From Prevotella sp. UBA2725 (GTDB lineage: Bacteria; Bacteroidota; Bacteroidia; Bacteroidales; Bacteroidaceae), in the NCBI GenBank assembly GCA_002353825.1, contig DEKJ01000058.1, positions 50,306 through 114,305 of the forward strand: DNA of 64,000 nt, given 5' to 3'. The notes under the pieces were generated by a model. The model did no database searches and was not told where the DNA came from. It saw nothing but the letters and a program-made list of their open reading frames with translations. The first letter of the stretch is position 1. Every line of letters begins with the position of its first letter. The position numbers and the translations under genes were made by a program. Below are positions 26,878 to 34,462 of this stretch, piece by piece.

Positions 26878-26992
26878 TCCTATCTATCCAATCTTCAATT
26901 TTTATTCCTTGGATATTCTTGAGTTGTTGGGCTATCAACTGCTGAAAGATTTGAATTGATTTGTTTGATTTTTGGCGAAGCCAATAGCTCAT
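26870..26992 (-). CDS. Small 40-residue ORF at the end of the DUF3990 cassette
   Basis: The frame starts at an ATG overlapping the upstream stop as ATGA, begins MSYWLRQKSNKSIQIF, and ends at a TAA overlapping the start of the Wzz gene. It is basic and Gln-rich and matches no family I know. Overlaps at both ends suggest it is translated, but it could be the remnant of a longer reading frame. Confidence 0.4.
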   Translation of the reverse strand: MSYWLRQKSNKSIQIFQQLIAQQLKNIQGIKIEDWIDRND

Positions 26993-27213
26993 GCGTTCTC
27001 GAGTTCTAACATCACTTCGTCAGCGCAGTATTCGTCGCTCATATTGTGGAGGTGAAACTGTAGGTTACACATATACTGATAGACTTTCGTGGAGTAGAAG
27101 AGATGTAATGCCTTGGCCTGAGATATATTCAAACGTCTTGACAAGATAATGATGATCCTTGCAAACTTCATCTGCAGGAGTATCTTATTTATCAATGGGT
27201 TATCTTTTATCAT
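26989..27213 (-). CDS. Small protein of the DUF3990 cassette, DUF3791-like
   Basis: 74 residues. The sequence FARIIIILSRRLNISQAKAL followed by HLFYSTKVYQYM and a C-terminal SDEYCADEVMLELE resembles a small helical family that recurs beside DUF3990 genes in Bacteroidales. I believe it is DUF3791-related, but the family name is uncertain. It overlaps the DUF3990 gene by four bases (ATGA), so production is coupled to it. A partner or antidote role is inference. Confidence 0.65.
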   Translation of the reverse strand: MIKDNPLINKILLQMKFARIIIILSRRLNISQAKALHLFYSTKVYQYMCNLQFHLHNMSDEYCADEVMLELENA

Positions 27214-27701
27214 TTGTCCTCAATTTTTATGGATTCAATAAAGTGAAGATATCGCTCAATTATTTCTTGATTGATAATACAGATCTGATTGTTGGGCTTG
27301 TGATAACTAAGACGCTGAAGAGCTTCTTCTGCAGTTATCAGATCGGCGGCGTAGAGTTCTACCGTATTGAAGACTCTATCGTTGGCAATGCCGCCTTCTA
27401 CCACATCATATTTCTTCCAAAGTCCTTGCCCTTTTCTGTTAGCTACGACAAAGTCAAGCCATTCTCTTCCATACTTGCTAAATTGGAGAATTCGAAAATT
27501 TGATTGATGGATATCCTCTATGTCTAACTCGTAGATATTGAGGTATTTCTTTTCTCCTTGATTGGCGGGCCGTGTAGCCCATGATATTGCTTGTTGCTTC
27601 AGATTGGTGACATAGAATCCTTGTCCAAAATCCAAGTTCTTTCTGCCTACATTGACAAGAGGAGACGTTATTTTCTCTGTAGATCCGTGATAGACTTTCA
27701 T
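27210..27701 (-). CDS. DUF3990 protein, ADP-ribosyltransferase-like
   Basis: 163 residues. The start MKVYHGSTEKI and the following DFGQGFYVTNLKQQAISWA match the DUF3990 pattern, which has the layout of ADP-ribosyltransferases: an early His (residue 5) in the HG motif, then Gly-x-Gly-Phe-Tyr before a helix ending in WA. A later acidic candidate is NTVELY. The family is, to my knowledge, grouped with the ADP-ribosyl fold but has no settled function. It is flanked on both sides by small genes with four-base overlaps, like a toxin-antitoxin cassette. Catalysis and target are not shown. Confidence 0.78.
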   Translation of the reverse strand: MKVYHGSTEKITSPLVNVGRKNLDFGQGFYVTNLKQQAISWATRPANQGEKKYLNIYELDIEDIHQSNFRILQFSKYGREWLDFVVANRKGQGLWKKYDVVEGGIANDRVFNTVELYAADLITAEEALQRLSYHKPNNQICIINQEIIERYLHFIESIKIEDK

Positions 27702-27937
27702 TTGCTGGTAATAAATGATGGATTATGAGCCTTAAGGTAATCGATTACTTCATCAACGATGTAATCTTTTCCTTGTGTGTGAAGGGCTTCGTAACTCGGA
27801 TAGAGGAAGTCCTCTACTCCATGAGTCTTGTCCAAAGCCGTAATAACATCGTTGCCGCTGCATTTCAAGCGCTCAGCCGTGTTTTCTATACAGAACACAA
27901 CAAACTCTGTCTTTCTGTCTTCCAATTCTTGTTCCAT
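27698..27937 (-). CDS. DUF3791 small protein
   Basis: 79 residues, acidic. The pattern FVVFCIENTAERL, then YEALHTQGKDYIVDEVIDYL, is that of DUF3791, a small helical family commonly encoded next to DUF3990. It is the first gene of the cassette and overlaps DUF3990 by four bases. No Bacteroidota -7 box was found upstream. A neutralising partner for DUF3990 is the natural guess. Confidence 0.75.
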   Translation of the reverse strand: MEQELEDRKTEFVVFCIENTAERLKCSGNDVITALDKTHGVEDFLYPSYEALHTQGKDYIVDEVIDYLKAHNPSFITSK

Positions 27938-28093
27938 TACCTATAATTTATGTATTGCACCGCATTAAGGAACGGCATAATGCCGGCCCCTGCACTATCA
28001 CCGACGTAATGTCTTCTTTCTTTATTCTCTTTATTTTAGCGTAGCGCCTTTTAGCGAAGCATCAGGCCTTCAATTCTTCCTCACTAAAAGCAC

Positions 28094-28119
28094 AAAGTGC
28101 TTATATATAGTGAGTTATG
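28094..28119. repeat. 26-bp direct repeat, right copy
   Basis: Matches 16959-16984 at 24 of 26 positions, same orientation. It lies between the Wza-like gene and the DUF3990 cassette. The two copies bound an 11-kb segment. Confidence 0.75.
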
Positions 28120-28139
28120 AAAGTAAAGGAAAGGGAAAT

Positions 28140-28168
28140 AGGGAGCTGCGCACAAAGGATAGCTCCCT
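28140..28168 (-). terminator. Possible terminator after the Wza-like gene
   Basis: AGGGAGCT (28140-28147) pairs perfectly with AGCTCCCT (28161-28168) starting eight bases after the stop codon. The following minus-strand bases ATTTCCCTTT hold only a weak T-run. Confidence 0.5.
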
Positions 28169-28176
28169 ATGCAATA

Positions 28177-30777
28177 TTACTTCGTCATGTTGGCGATGGT
28201 AGCAATCATGGCGGCAATCGACGAGATGCTGGTACCGATGCTCAGCAGTTCAGCCGTGCTTGTATGGCGCAGGATCTTGCTGGGCACAACGATCTCGCAA
28301 CCGGGCTCAACCTTTCCTTCGGAAGCCTTGGCCACCATACCATTCATGTAGATAATGTAGGCATTTCTCTTGCGGGCATTTCTTGCGAAGCCACCGGCGG
28401 TGTTGATGTAATAACGTGTTTTCTTGCCTTTGATGTAGCTCACGGTGTTCGGGTACATCACGGCACCATTGACTTTCACTGTTGCTGTATATTGAGGCAA
28501 CACGAGACGGTCGCCTTCGCGAAGCACGATGTTGGCATCACTCGACGGATCGGCGAGCGCTTTGTCGAGCTCGATGCCTACGGGGTAGGTGTCGGGCACC
28601 TGGAACTTCTGAAGCTGCTGCTCTTTGCTCTGCTGCCCCAGTTGGGTGAGAGAGGTGTTGTTGTTTTGGCTTGCTGCCAGCGACATGAGGTCCTGCTGCA
28701 ACTGTTCCTGTTGCATCTTCAGCACAGCCTCCATACGGGCTTTCTCTGCCTCGTTGGCTCTGCGCTCCAGACGTGCACCACGGATATAAGCGAGCTTGGT
28801 TGGACCACCGGCTGCATTCACAAGGTCGGTGAGCCGCATCTTGCGACGAGAGAGCGTGTAGGTACCCGGGAAGGTCACTTCACCTTCGATGCTTACATTC
28901 TGCTGCACGGTATAGCTTGGGTCTTTGCGGACATAGACCTCATCGAAAGGCTGGAGCACAAAGCCCTGCTCGCCGTCAACTACAAAGCCGTCTTTCAAGG
29001 CAAACGAATAAGTCTTGGCGATGATGCTGTCGCCTGTCAGGGCTTTGGGATTACCTACACGACGCGACACGTCGACCTTCACCGTTGAGGCTTTATCGGT
29101 TAGACCGCCAGCCTGAAGCACGAAGTCTTCGAGCGTTTCGTTGTCTGCATATTTGTAGATTCCGGGATAGACGACCTCTCCCTGTATGCTGATGGTCTGC
29201 TCGTTCATCGCCGTCTGCTTCGTGGGGATAAAGAGCACATCGTTTTCTTTCAGTGGAATGTCAGCCACGCGACCATCCATGATACCTTGAATATCTACAG
29301 GGATGACACGCAGCGTGCGATCGGATTTCATGCGGTGCATGACAGCACGTGCGGTGAAGGCATCTTCCGTCAGTCCTTCGGCATGCTGCACGAGGGTACG
29401 CACACTGTTGATACCGTCGCCCAGCTGATACATGCCCGGACGGAAGACAGCTCCCTTAATCTCTACAGTGTTATGATAGCGCGGGAGGATAGAGTCGACG
29501 CTCACCGAGTCGCCATCAGCAATGCGGAAAGAGCTCATGTCGAACTCATCGACATTGAAAACGGCATATTCGCGGCCAGTTTTACGGTTCACGCGCACGG
29601 CTTTCTTGTAAGCGTCGCCCGTGAAGCCACCGGCATAGCGTAGCAGCGTTTGCAGGCTCTCGTTGCGTTTCATCTCGTAGTACATTGGTCGCTTGACCTT
29701 ACCCGTGATGTTGACGAGGCAGTCGTAGGGACCCACGATGATGACATCGCCGTCGTGGAGCCGCACGTTGCCGGTCATCTTACCGTTGAGGATATAGTCG
29801 TAGATATCGCAGACCGAGATAAGGCGGTTGTTACGATAGATCTTGATATTTCGCAGTGTACCGATATCGTTGGTTCCGCCTGCCATGTAAAGGGCATTGA
29901 ACACAGAGGCGAAAGCAGAGAGCGTGTAAGTACCCGGCTTCACGACCTCACCCATGACATTGATAGACACGGTGCGTGTCTGACCCAATGATAGGTTGAT
30001 GCGGCTCGACTGATAGCGCGAGCCAAGGGTGGCGCGCAGACGGGCCTTGGCGGCAGCCACTGTGAGGCCACCGACATGCACCGGGCCATAGCCGTCGATA
30101 ACAATGACGCCATCGGGAGATACCGTACAGTCTACTGACTTCTGTGAGGCACCATAGATATCTACTGACACCTCGTCACCGGCACCAAGCACATAGTTCT
30201 GCGGTGTGGCGATGTTCATGATGGGGTCGAAAGACAGGTCTTTATTAGAGAAGATATCGCGTCCGAAGACTTTCTTCTGCTGACTTCGCTTATATTCCTC
30301 CAAGAGAAGATGAAGGGAGTCGGGTGGGGTCATGGCTGCAATGTTCTCTTCATAATCCTTGAAGTCGGCATCATCCTCATTGTATTGCTGCTGCCACGTG
30401 GTGTTTCCTGCTATACGTTGTGAGCTTGTGCTGTTTCGGTATCTGTCCTCATACTCGGTAGCTCGGCGGTCAGCCTGCTGCTCACTGTAAGAGCGTCGGG
30501 TGACACTGTTGCCTTGGCGGAGACGACTCTTACCCTGAGATGATTTTGTCGTTCCCAGTCCGCTATTACCTTGCATACGCTCATAGGCATTGCGCACACG
30601 GCGGATCTGTGAGATGTCCACACCGCTCTGCATGAGGTGTGTGACGATCTGCGACTGTGACGTGCCTCGTTTAACCTCTTGTTGAATATAGTTTGCTACC
30701 TGAGAGTCAGTCATTGACGACTGGGCCAGCAATGACAGGGGCAAGGCAAGAAAGAGCAATATGATGAGTTTTCTCAT
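28177..30777 (-). CDS. Wza-like polysaccharide export protein with six SLBB domains
   Basis: 866 residues, long for Wza but usual for Bacteroidota. A signal peptide (about 1-18, ending LLAQ) is followed by a low-complexity Ser/Arg/Tyr region and a polysaccharide-export domain (NYVLGAGDEVSVDIYGAS). Six SLBB domains then follow, each opening with a V-x-I/V-x-G-x-V motif and most ending in AGG. A hydrophobic C-terminus (LLSIGTSISSIAAMIATIAN) may be the outer-membrane segment. It should form the export channel for the polysaccharide made by the adjacent operon. It has its own consensus promoter. Confidence 0.92.
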   Translation of the reverse strand: MRKLIILLFLALPLSLLAQSSMTDSQVANYIQQEVKRGTSQSQIVTHLMQSGVDISQIRRVRNAYERMQGNSGLGTTKSSQGKSRLRQGNSVTRRSYSEQQADRRATEYEDRYRNSTSSQRIAGNTTWQQQYNEDDADFKDYEENIAAMTPPDSLHLLLEEYKRSQQKKVFGRDIFSNKDLSFDPIMNIATPQNYVLGAGDEVSVDIYGASQKSVDCTVSPDGVIVIDGYGPVHVGGLTVAAAKARLRATLGSRYQSSRINLSLGQTRTVSINVMGEVVKPGTYTLSAFASVFNALYMAGGTNDIGTLRNIKIYRNNRLISVCDIYDYILNGKMTGNVRLHDGDVIIVGPYDCLVNITGKVKRPMYYEMKRNESLQTLLRYAGGFTGDAYKKAVRVNRKTGREYAVFNVDEFDMSSFRIADGDSVSVDSILPRYHNTVEIKGAVFRPGMYQLGDGINSVRTLVQHAEGLTEDAFTARAVMHRMKSDRTLRVIPVDIQGIMDGRVADIPLKENDVLFIPTKQTAMNEQTISIQGEVVYPGIYKYADNETLEDFVLQAGGLTDKASTVKVDVSRRVGNPKALTGDSIIAKTYSFALKDGFVVDGEQGFVLQPFDEVYVRKDPSYTVQQNVSIEGEVTFPGTYTLSRRKMRLTDLVNAAGGPTKLAYIRGARLERRANEAEKARMEAVLKMQQEQLQQDLMSLAASQNNNTSLTQLGQQSKEQQLQKFQVPDTYPVGIELDKALADPSSDANIVLREGDRLVLPQYTATVKVNGAVMYPNTVSYIKGKKTRYYINTAGGFARNARKRNAYIIYMNGMVAKASEGKVEPGCEIVVPSKILRHTSTAELLSIGTSISSIAAMIATIANMTK

Positions 30778-30853
30778 GAAATCGTTGTTTCTGTTACATT
30801 TAATAAAACGGCAATGATGCTTAATTATTGTTTTTGCTTAACCGTTTGTAGCG

Positions 30854-30885
30854 CAAAGTTACGGTATTTTTCTGTTGTGGCCAAA
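30854..30885 (-). promoter_or_regulatory. Promoter of the Wza-like gene
   Basis: Minus strand: TTTG (30885-30882), 20 bp, TAACTTTG (30861-30854), 77 bp before the ATG. Both boxes match the Bacteroidota consensus. The 22-bp array begins only about 8 bp upstream of the -33 box. Confidence 0.8.
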
Positions 30886-30893
30886 TTTTGCAT

Positions 30894-30981
30894 ACATTGT
30901 CTGACGTTCGACAGCCGATTGTTTGTCGAACGCCGAACGATTGTTTGTCGAACGTCGAACGATTGTTTGTCGAACGCCGAA
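30894..30981. repeat. 22-bp tandem repeat array 2 (three exact-register units plus one degenerate)
   Basis: Units begin at 30916, 30938 and 30960 and differ at a single position (ACGCCG or ACGTCG after TTTGTCGA). A degenerate unit precedes them at 30894. The unit contains TTTGTCGAACG and is the same family as the array at 60713-60822. There are no spacers. Weak ORFs across it are translations of the repeat. Confidence 0.9.
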
Positions 30982-31016
30982 CGATGTCGTTATGTCTACG
31001 ATAGATAAGTGTAATA

Positions 31017-31113
31017 GTGCAGGGGAGGGTCCTGTGCCCTCCCACAAAAGATGTTCGACTTATTCATCGGTTGGGTCATTTCTTTAGGGAGGGCACAGGA
31101 CCCTCCCCTGCAC
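31017..31113. repeat. Perfect 27-bp inverted repeat
   Basis: Bases 31017-31043 and 31087-31113 are exact reverse complements (outer end GTGCAGGGGAGGG) around a 43-bp centre. It lies between the divergent wza-like and cca promoters. It looks like a small dispersed hairpin element; it may also end transcription. No gene is supported in 30778-31197. Confidence 0.85.
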
Positions 31114-31134
31114 GATTAATTTGTGGCCTTTACG

Positions 31135-31166
31135 TTTCATAGTCTCATATATTATTGTTACCTTTG
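31135..31166 (+). promoter_or_regulatory. cca promoter
   Basis: TTTC (31135-31138), 20 bp, TACCTTTG (31159-31166), 31 bp before the ATG. One mismatch in the -33 box. Confidence 0.65.
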
Positions 31167-31197
31167 CAAATTATTACGATAGAAATTTCATATTATC

Positions 31198-32658
31198 ATG
31201 AGAATGCTGAGCAATGCCGATCTGGCACAGCTGTTGGATAAAGATATATTCCATAAGATTTCGGAAGCTGCCGACAGTCTCCATTTGGAGACTTATGTTG
31301 TGGGCGGTTATGTGCGCGACCTCTTCCTCGAGCGTCCGAGCAATGACATCGATGTCGTTGTCGTAGGCAGCGGTATTGAGGTAGCGAAGGCTTTCCGCAA
31401 CAGGCTCAGTGGCAAGGCTGCCTTGTCAGTGTTCAAGAACTTTGGCACGGCACAGGTAAAATGGCGTGGTCATGAAGTCGAATTCGTCGGCGCCCGCAAG
31501 GAGAGCTACAGTCATGACTCCCGCAAGCCGCACGTCGAAGACGGTACGTTGGAAGACGATCAGAACCGCCGCGATTTCACAATCAATGCCCTCGCCGTGT
31601 GTCTTAACAAAGACCGTTTTGGAGAACTTGTGGATCCCTTCGATGGCATTTACGATCTTCAGGACGGTATCATCCGCACGCCGCTCGATCCCGACATCAC
31701 CTTCTCTGATGACCCCTTGCGTATGCTTCGCTGTGTGCGCTTTGCTACTCAGTTGAAGTTTTATATTGAGGATGAGACCTTCGATGCCTTGACGCGCAAT
31801 GCCGAGCGTATAAAGATCATCAGTGGCGAGCGTATCTCTGAGGAGCTCAACAAGATCATGATGACCGCGCAGTCGAGCCGTGGCTTTGTCGACCTGCACC
31901 GCTGTGGATTGCTCCAGATCATTCTCCCTGAGCTTACGGCGCTCGATGTTGTTGAGACACGCAATGGGCGAAGTCATAAGAACAATTTCTATCATTCTCT
32001 CGAGGTTCTCGACAATGTCTGCAATGGCAATAAGCCTGTGGATGGCAAAGAGCCCGCCTCACTTTGGCTTCGTTGGGCTACGCTTTTGCATGACATTGGC
32101 AAGGCAAAGACGAAGCGTTGGGATCCCGTGCAGGGTTGGACTTTCCACAATCACCCTTATGTCGGAGGAAAAATGATCCCAGCCATCTTCCGCAGGCTCA
32201 AGCTCCCGATGGACATGAAGATGAAGTATGTGCAGAAGCTTGTGGAATTGCACATGCGTCCCATTGCCATTGCCGATGAGGAAGTGACCGACTCTGCTGT
32301 GCGCCGCCTTATCAACGATGCAGGCGACGACATCGACGACCTTATGCGTCTTTGCGATGCCGACATCACGAGCAAGAACGAGGTACGCAAGGCGCGTTTC
32401 CGCGAGAACTTCCGCATTGTACGCGAGAAGATTGCCGACCTCAAGGAGCGCGACTATAAGCGCTTGCTCCAGCCTGTCATCGACGGCAACGAGATCATGC
32501 AGATGTTCAACCTCAAGCCATCGCGTGAGGTAGGTACCCTCAAGCAGACCTTGAAGGATGCCGTCCTTGATAACAAGGTGCCCAACGAGCGCGAGCCGCT
32601 CATGGAGCTGCTCAAGCAGAAAGCGAAGGAAATGGGACTCTTCAGCTTTTCGGGTTGA
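31198..32658 (+). CDS. cca: CCA-adding tRNA nucleotidyltransferase with HD domain
   Basis: 486 residues. It adds or repairs the 3' CCA of tRNAs. The class II nucleotidyltransferase head shows VGGYVRDLFLER and NDIDVVVVG (metal-binding Asp pair), then RRDFTINALAV and the RNA-binding region DPLRMLRCVRFA. An HD phosphohydrolase domain follows (HSLEVL, LHDIGK). The last five residues (FSFSG) and the stop codon are supplied by the terminal repeat of a MITE-like element. The downstream flank reads QEMGLI-stop after a duplicated 13-bp target, so the protein probably once ended KEMGLI. The tail change is unlikely to abolish activity. Confidence 0.95.
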   Translation: MRMLSNADLAQLLDKDIFHKISEAADSLHLETYVVGGYVRDLFLERPSNDIDVVVVGSGIEVAKAFRNRLSGKAALSVFKNFGTAQVKWRGHEVEFVGARKESYSHDSRKPHVEDGTLEDDQNRRDFTINALAVCLNKDRFGELVDPFDGIYDLQDGIIRTPLDPDITFSDDPLRMLRCVRFATQLKFYIEDETFDALTRNAERIKIISGERISEELNKIMMTAQSSRGFVDLHRCGLLQIILPELTALDVVETRNGRSHKNNFYHSLEVLDNVCNGNKPVDGKEPASLWLRWATLLHDIGKAKTKRWDPVQGWTFHNHPYVGGKMIPAIFRRLKLPMDMKMKYVQKLVELHMRPIAIADEEVTDSAVRRLINDAGDDIDDLMRLCDADITSKNEVRKARFRENFRIVREKIADLKERDYKRLLQPVIDGNEIMQMFNLKPSREVGTLKQTLKDAVLDNKVPNEREPLMELLKQKAKEMGLFSFSG

Positions 32659-32954
32659 TACTGCAGTCAACCTCGAAGAGGTTGTACATGAGTAGCCCCA
32701 GGTAAGGAGCGCAGCGACGCAACCTGGGGTTCGGGTAGGGCGATTTAACCTGACCTGTCGGCCTCGAAGAGGGCGAACATGGGCGGGATGCTGGCTATAG
32801 CAGATGGGTGTTTAAACCATGTTCGCCCTCTTCGAGGCCGGTAGTCAGGTCATTCGCCTTATTCACACCCCACGTTTCGGCTACGCCTCACGTGGGGCTA
32901 ACCATGTTCAACCTCTTCGAGGTTGTGTAACCCCATCAACCCGAAAAGCTGAAG
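32640..32954. mobile_element. MITE-like element E2 with perfect 20-bp terminal inverted repeats
   Basis: The ends cttcagcttttcgggttgat (32640-32659) and its exact reverse complement (32935-32954) enclose a nested inverted-repeat body nearly identical in plan to E1 (1119-1415): four CCTCGAAGAGG cores with CATG. The 13-bp sequence aggaaatgggact flanks it directly (32627-32639 and 32958-32970), with three extra bases on the right, as expected of a target duplication. No transposase is encoded, so movement would need one supplied elsewhere. Confidence 0.8.
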
Positions 32955-33048
32955 AACAGGAAATGGGACTGATTTGACCATTCGTGGTGCGGACGCCCAC
33001 AAGGGGACGCGCCCTGCTAAACTCCACAAAACGTTTGTAATTGTTGTT

Positions 33049-33096
33049 AAAACTCAAAGATATGTTTGAGTTTTCTAATATTAATTGGTAATTTTG
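33049..33096 (+). promoter_or_regulatory. RND efflux operon promoter with overlapping operator palindrome
   Basis: TTTG (33065-33068), 20 bp, TAATTTTG (33089-33096), about 118 bp before the adaptor ATG. A perfect 10-bp inverted repeat, AAAACTCAAA (33049-33058) and TTTGAGTTTT (33065-33074) with a 6-bp centre, contains the -33 box in its right half. A dimeric repressor bound there would block RNA polymerase. No repressor gene lies next to the operon in this window. Confidence 0.75.
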
Positions 33097-33213
33097 CACA
33101 CTGTTTAGGGGAGATTGGACTCTGGATAAAGAGCATTATCAATGTACCTTAACTGATATAAAACAGATATAAGAGTATTATTAGCAACATTAAACTATAA
33201 TATATAATAAGGT

Positions 33214-34413
33214 ATGAAATTCAAAAGTTGTTTGTTCGTGGCTATGGCTGCGTTGGCCCTTGTCTCTTGTGGCAAGAAGAGCGGCGGAAGCTTGGCCGAC
33301 CTTCAGGACAATCAGTTTGCCGTGAGGACAGTAGGCGAGTCAAGTGCCGATCTGCAGACTACCTATCCGGCAACCATCAAAGGTCTTCAGGATGTGGATG
33401 TCCACCCGAAGATCTCAGGTTTTATCACAAATGTCTTTGTACATGAAGGTCAGGCCGTGACCGCTGGTCAGCCGATGTTCACCATCGACAGTGAGACCTA
33501 TCGTGCACAGGTCAACCAGTGCCGTGCTGCGTTGAACACTGCACGTGCTCAGGCCAACACTTCCCGTCTCACCTATCTTAACAACAAGAAGCTTTTCAAT
33601 CAGCACATCATTGGTCAGTATGAGCTTGAGACGGCAGCCAACAGTTATGCTACCGCCCGTGCGCAGGTGGCTCAGGCTCAGGCAGCTCTTGCCTCTGCTG
33701 AGGAGACGCTGTCGTGGTGCGTGGTACGCGCTCCGTCGTCAGGCGTTGTCGGTGACCTGCCTTATAAGAAAGGTGCACTCGTCTCTGCTTCCAACACCCT
33801 GACCACCGTCTCTGACATCAGCACTATGGAGGTGTTCTTCTCCATGAGTGAGCCCGATATCCTTGGCATGTCGAAGACTGCCGGCAGTGTGGCAGGCGTA
33901 TTGAAAGAGATGCCGATGGTGAAGCTGCAGCTCGCTGATGGCACGATCTACAATCAGCCGGGTCGTGTAGTGAAGATGAGTGGTGTCATCGATGCTTCTA
34001 CAGGTGCTTACACGCTGATCGCTCATTTCCCCAACCCGCAGAAACTGCTGAAGAGCGGCGGTGCCGGCCAGATCATCGTGCCTCATGTGAGCAACACCGC
34101 TATTCTCGTGCCTCAGGAGGCTGTCGTCCAGGTGCAGGATAAGTACTTCGTATATGTCGTAGGTGCTGACAATAAGGTTAAATACACTGAGATCAAGGTC
34201 AACCCACAGGATGATGGTATCAACTACATTGTCACGGCTGGTCTCCATGTCGGTGACCGCTATGTGAGCAAGGGTATCACGAAGCTGACCGACGGAGAGA
34301 AGATCCAACCTATCACCGAGGAGCAGTATCAGGAAAAGATTGACAAGGCCGAGAAGCTCGGCTCTCAGCAGGGTACAGCCAAAGGCTTTGTCAATGCTAT
34401 GAAGAGCAAATAA
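33214..34413 (+). CDS. RND efflux periplasmic adaptor (AcrA/MexA type)
   Basis: 399 residues with a lipoprotein signal (lipobox ALVSC, about residue 20), so it is anchored in the inner membrane and spans the periplasm. It has the usual order of barrel-sandwich (VDVHPKISGFITNVFVHEGQ), alpha-helical hairpin rich in Ala/Gln (about 100-165) and beta-barrel. It links the permease to the outer-membrane factor encoded by the next two genes. First gene of the operon. Confidence 0.95.
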   Translation: MKFKSCLFVAMAALALVSCGKKSGGSLADLQDNQFAVRTVGESSADLQTTYPATIKGLQDVDVHPKISGFITNVFVHEGQAVTAGQPMFTIDSETYRAQVNQCRAALNTARAQANTSRLTYLNNKKLFNQHIIGQYELETAANSYATARAQVAQAQAALASAEETLSWCVVRAPSSGVVGDLPYKKGALVSASNTLTTVSDISTMEVFFSMSEPDILGMSKTAGSVAGVLKEMPMVKLQLADGTIYNQPGRVVKMSGVIDASTGAYTLIAHFPNPQKLLKSGGAGQIIVPHVSNTAILVPQEAVVQVQDKYFVYVVGADNKVKYTEIKVNPQDDGINYIVTAGLHVGDRYVSKGITKLTDGEKIQPITEEQYQEKIDKAEKLGSQQGTAKGFVNAMKSK

Positions 34414-34462
34414 TAGTTAGGAGTTAGGAGTTAATAATTAGTAGTTATTAAGTTAGTAATAA

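Noticed and set aside
17028..30777. Tyrosine autokinase (Wzc-type) for the polysaccharide system
   Set aside because: Both Wzz-like proteins end after the second membrane segment and no Walker-A kinase domain is present in the window.
30814..31047. Short ORFs on both strands across the 22-bp array upstream of cca
   Set aside because: They are translations of the tandem repeat and the 27-bp inverted repeat (RLFVERRTIVCRT-like). The same peptide appears at 60742-60930 for the same reason. No coding evidence.
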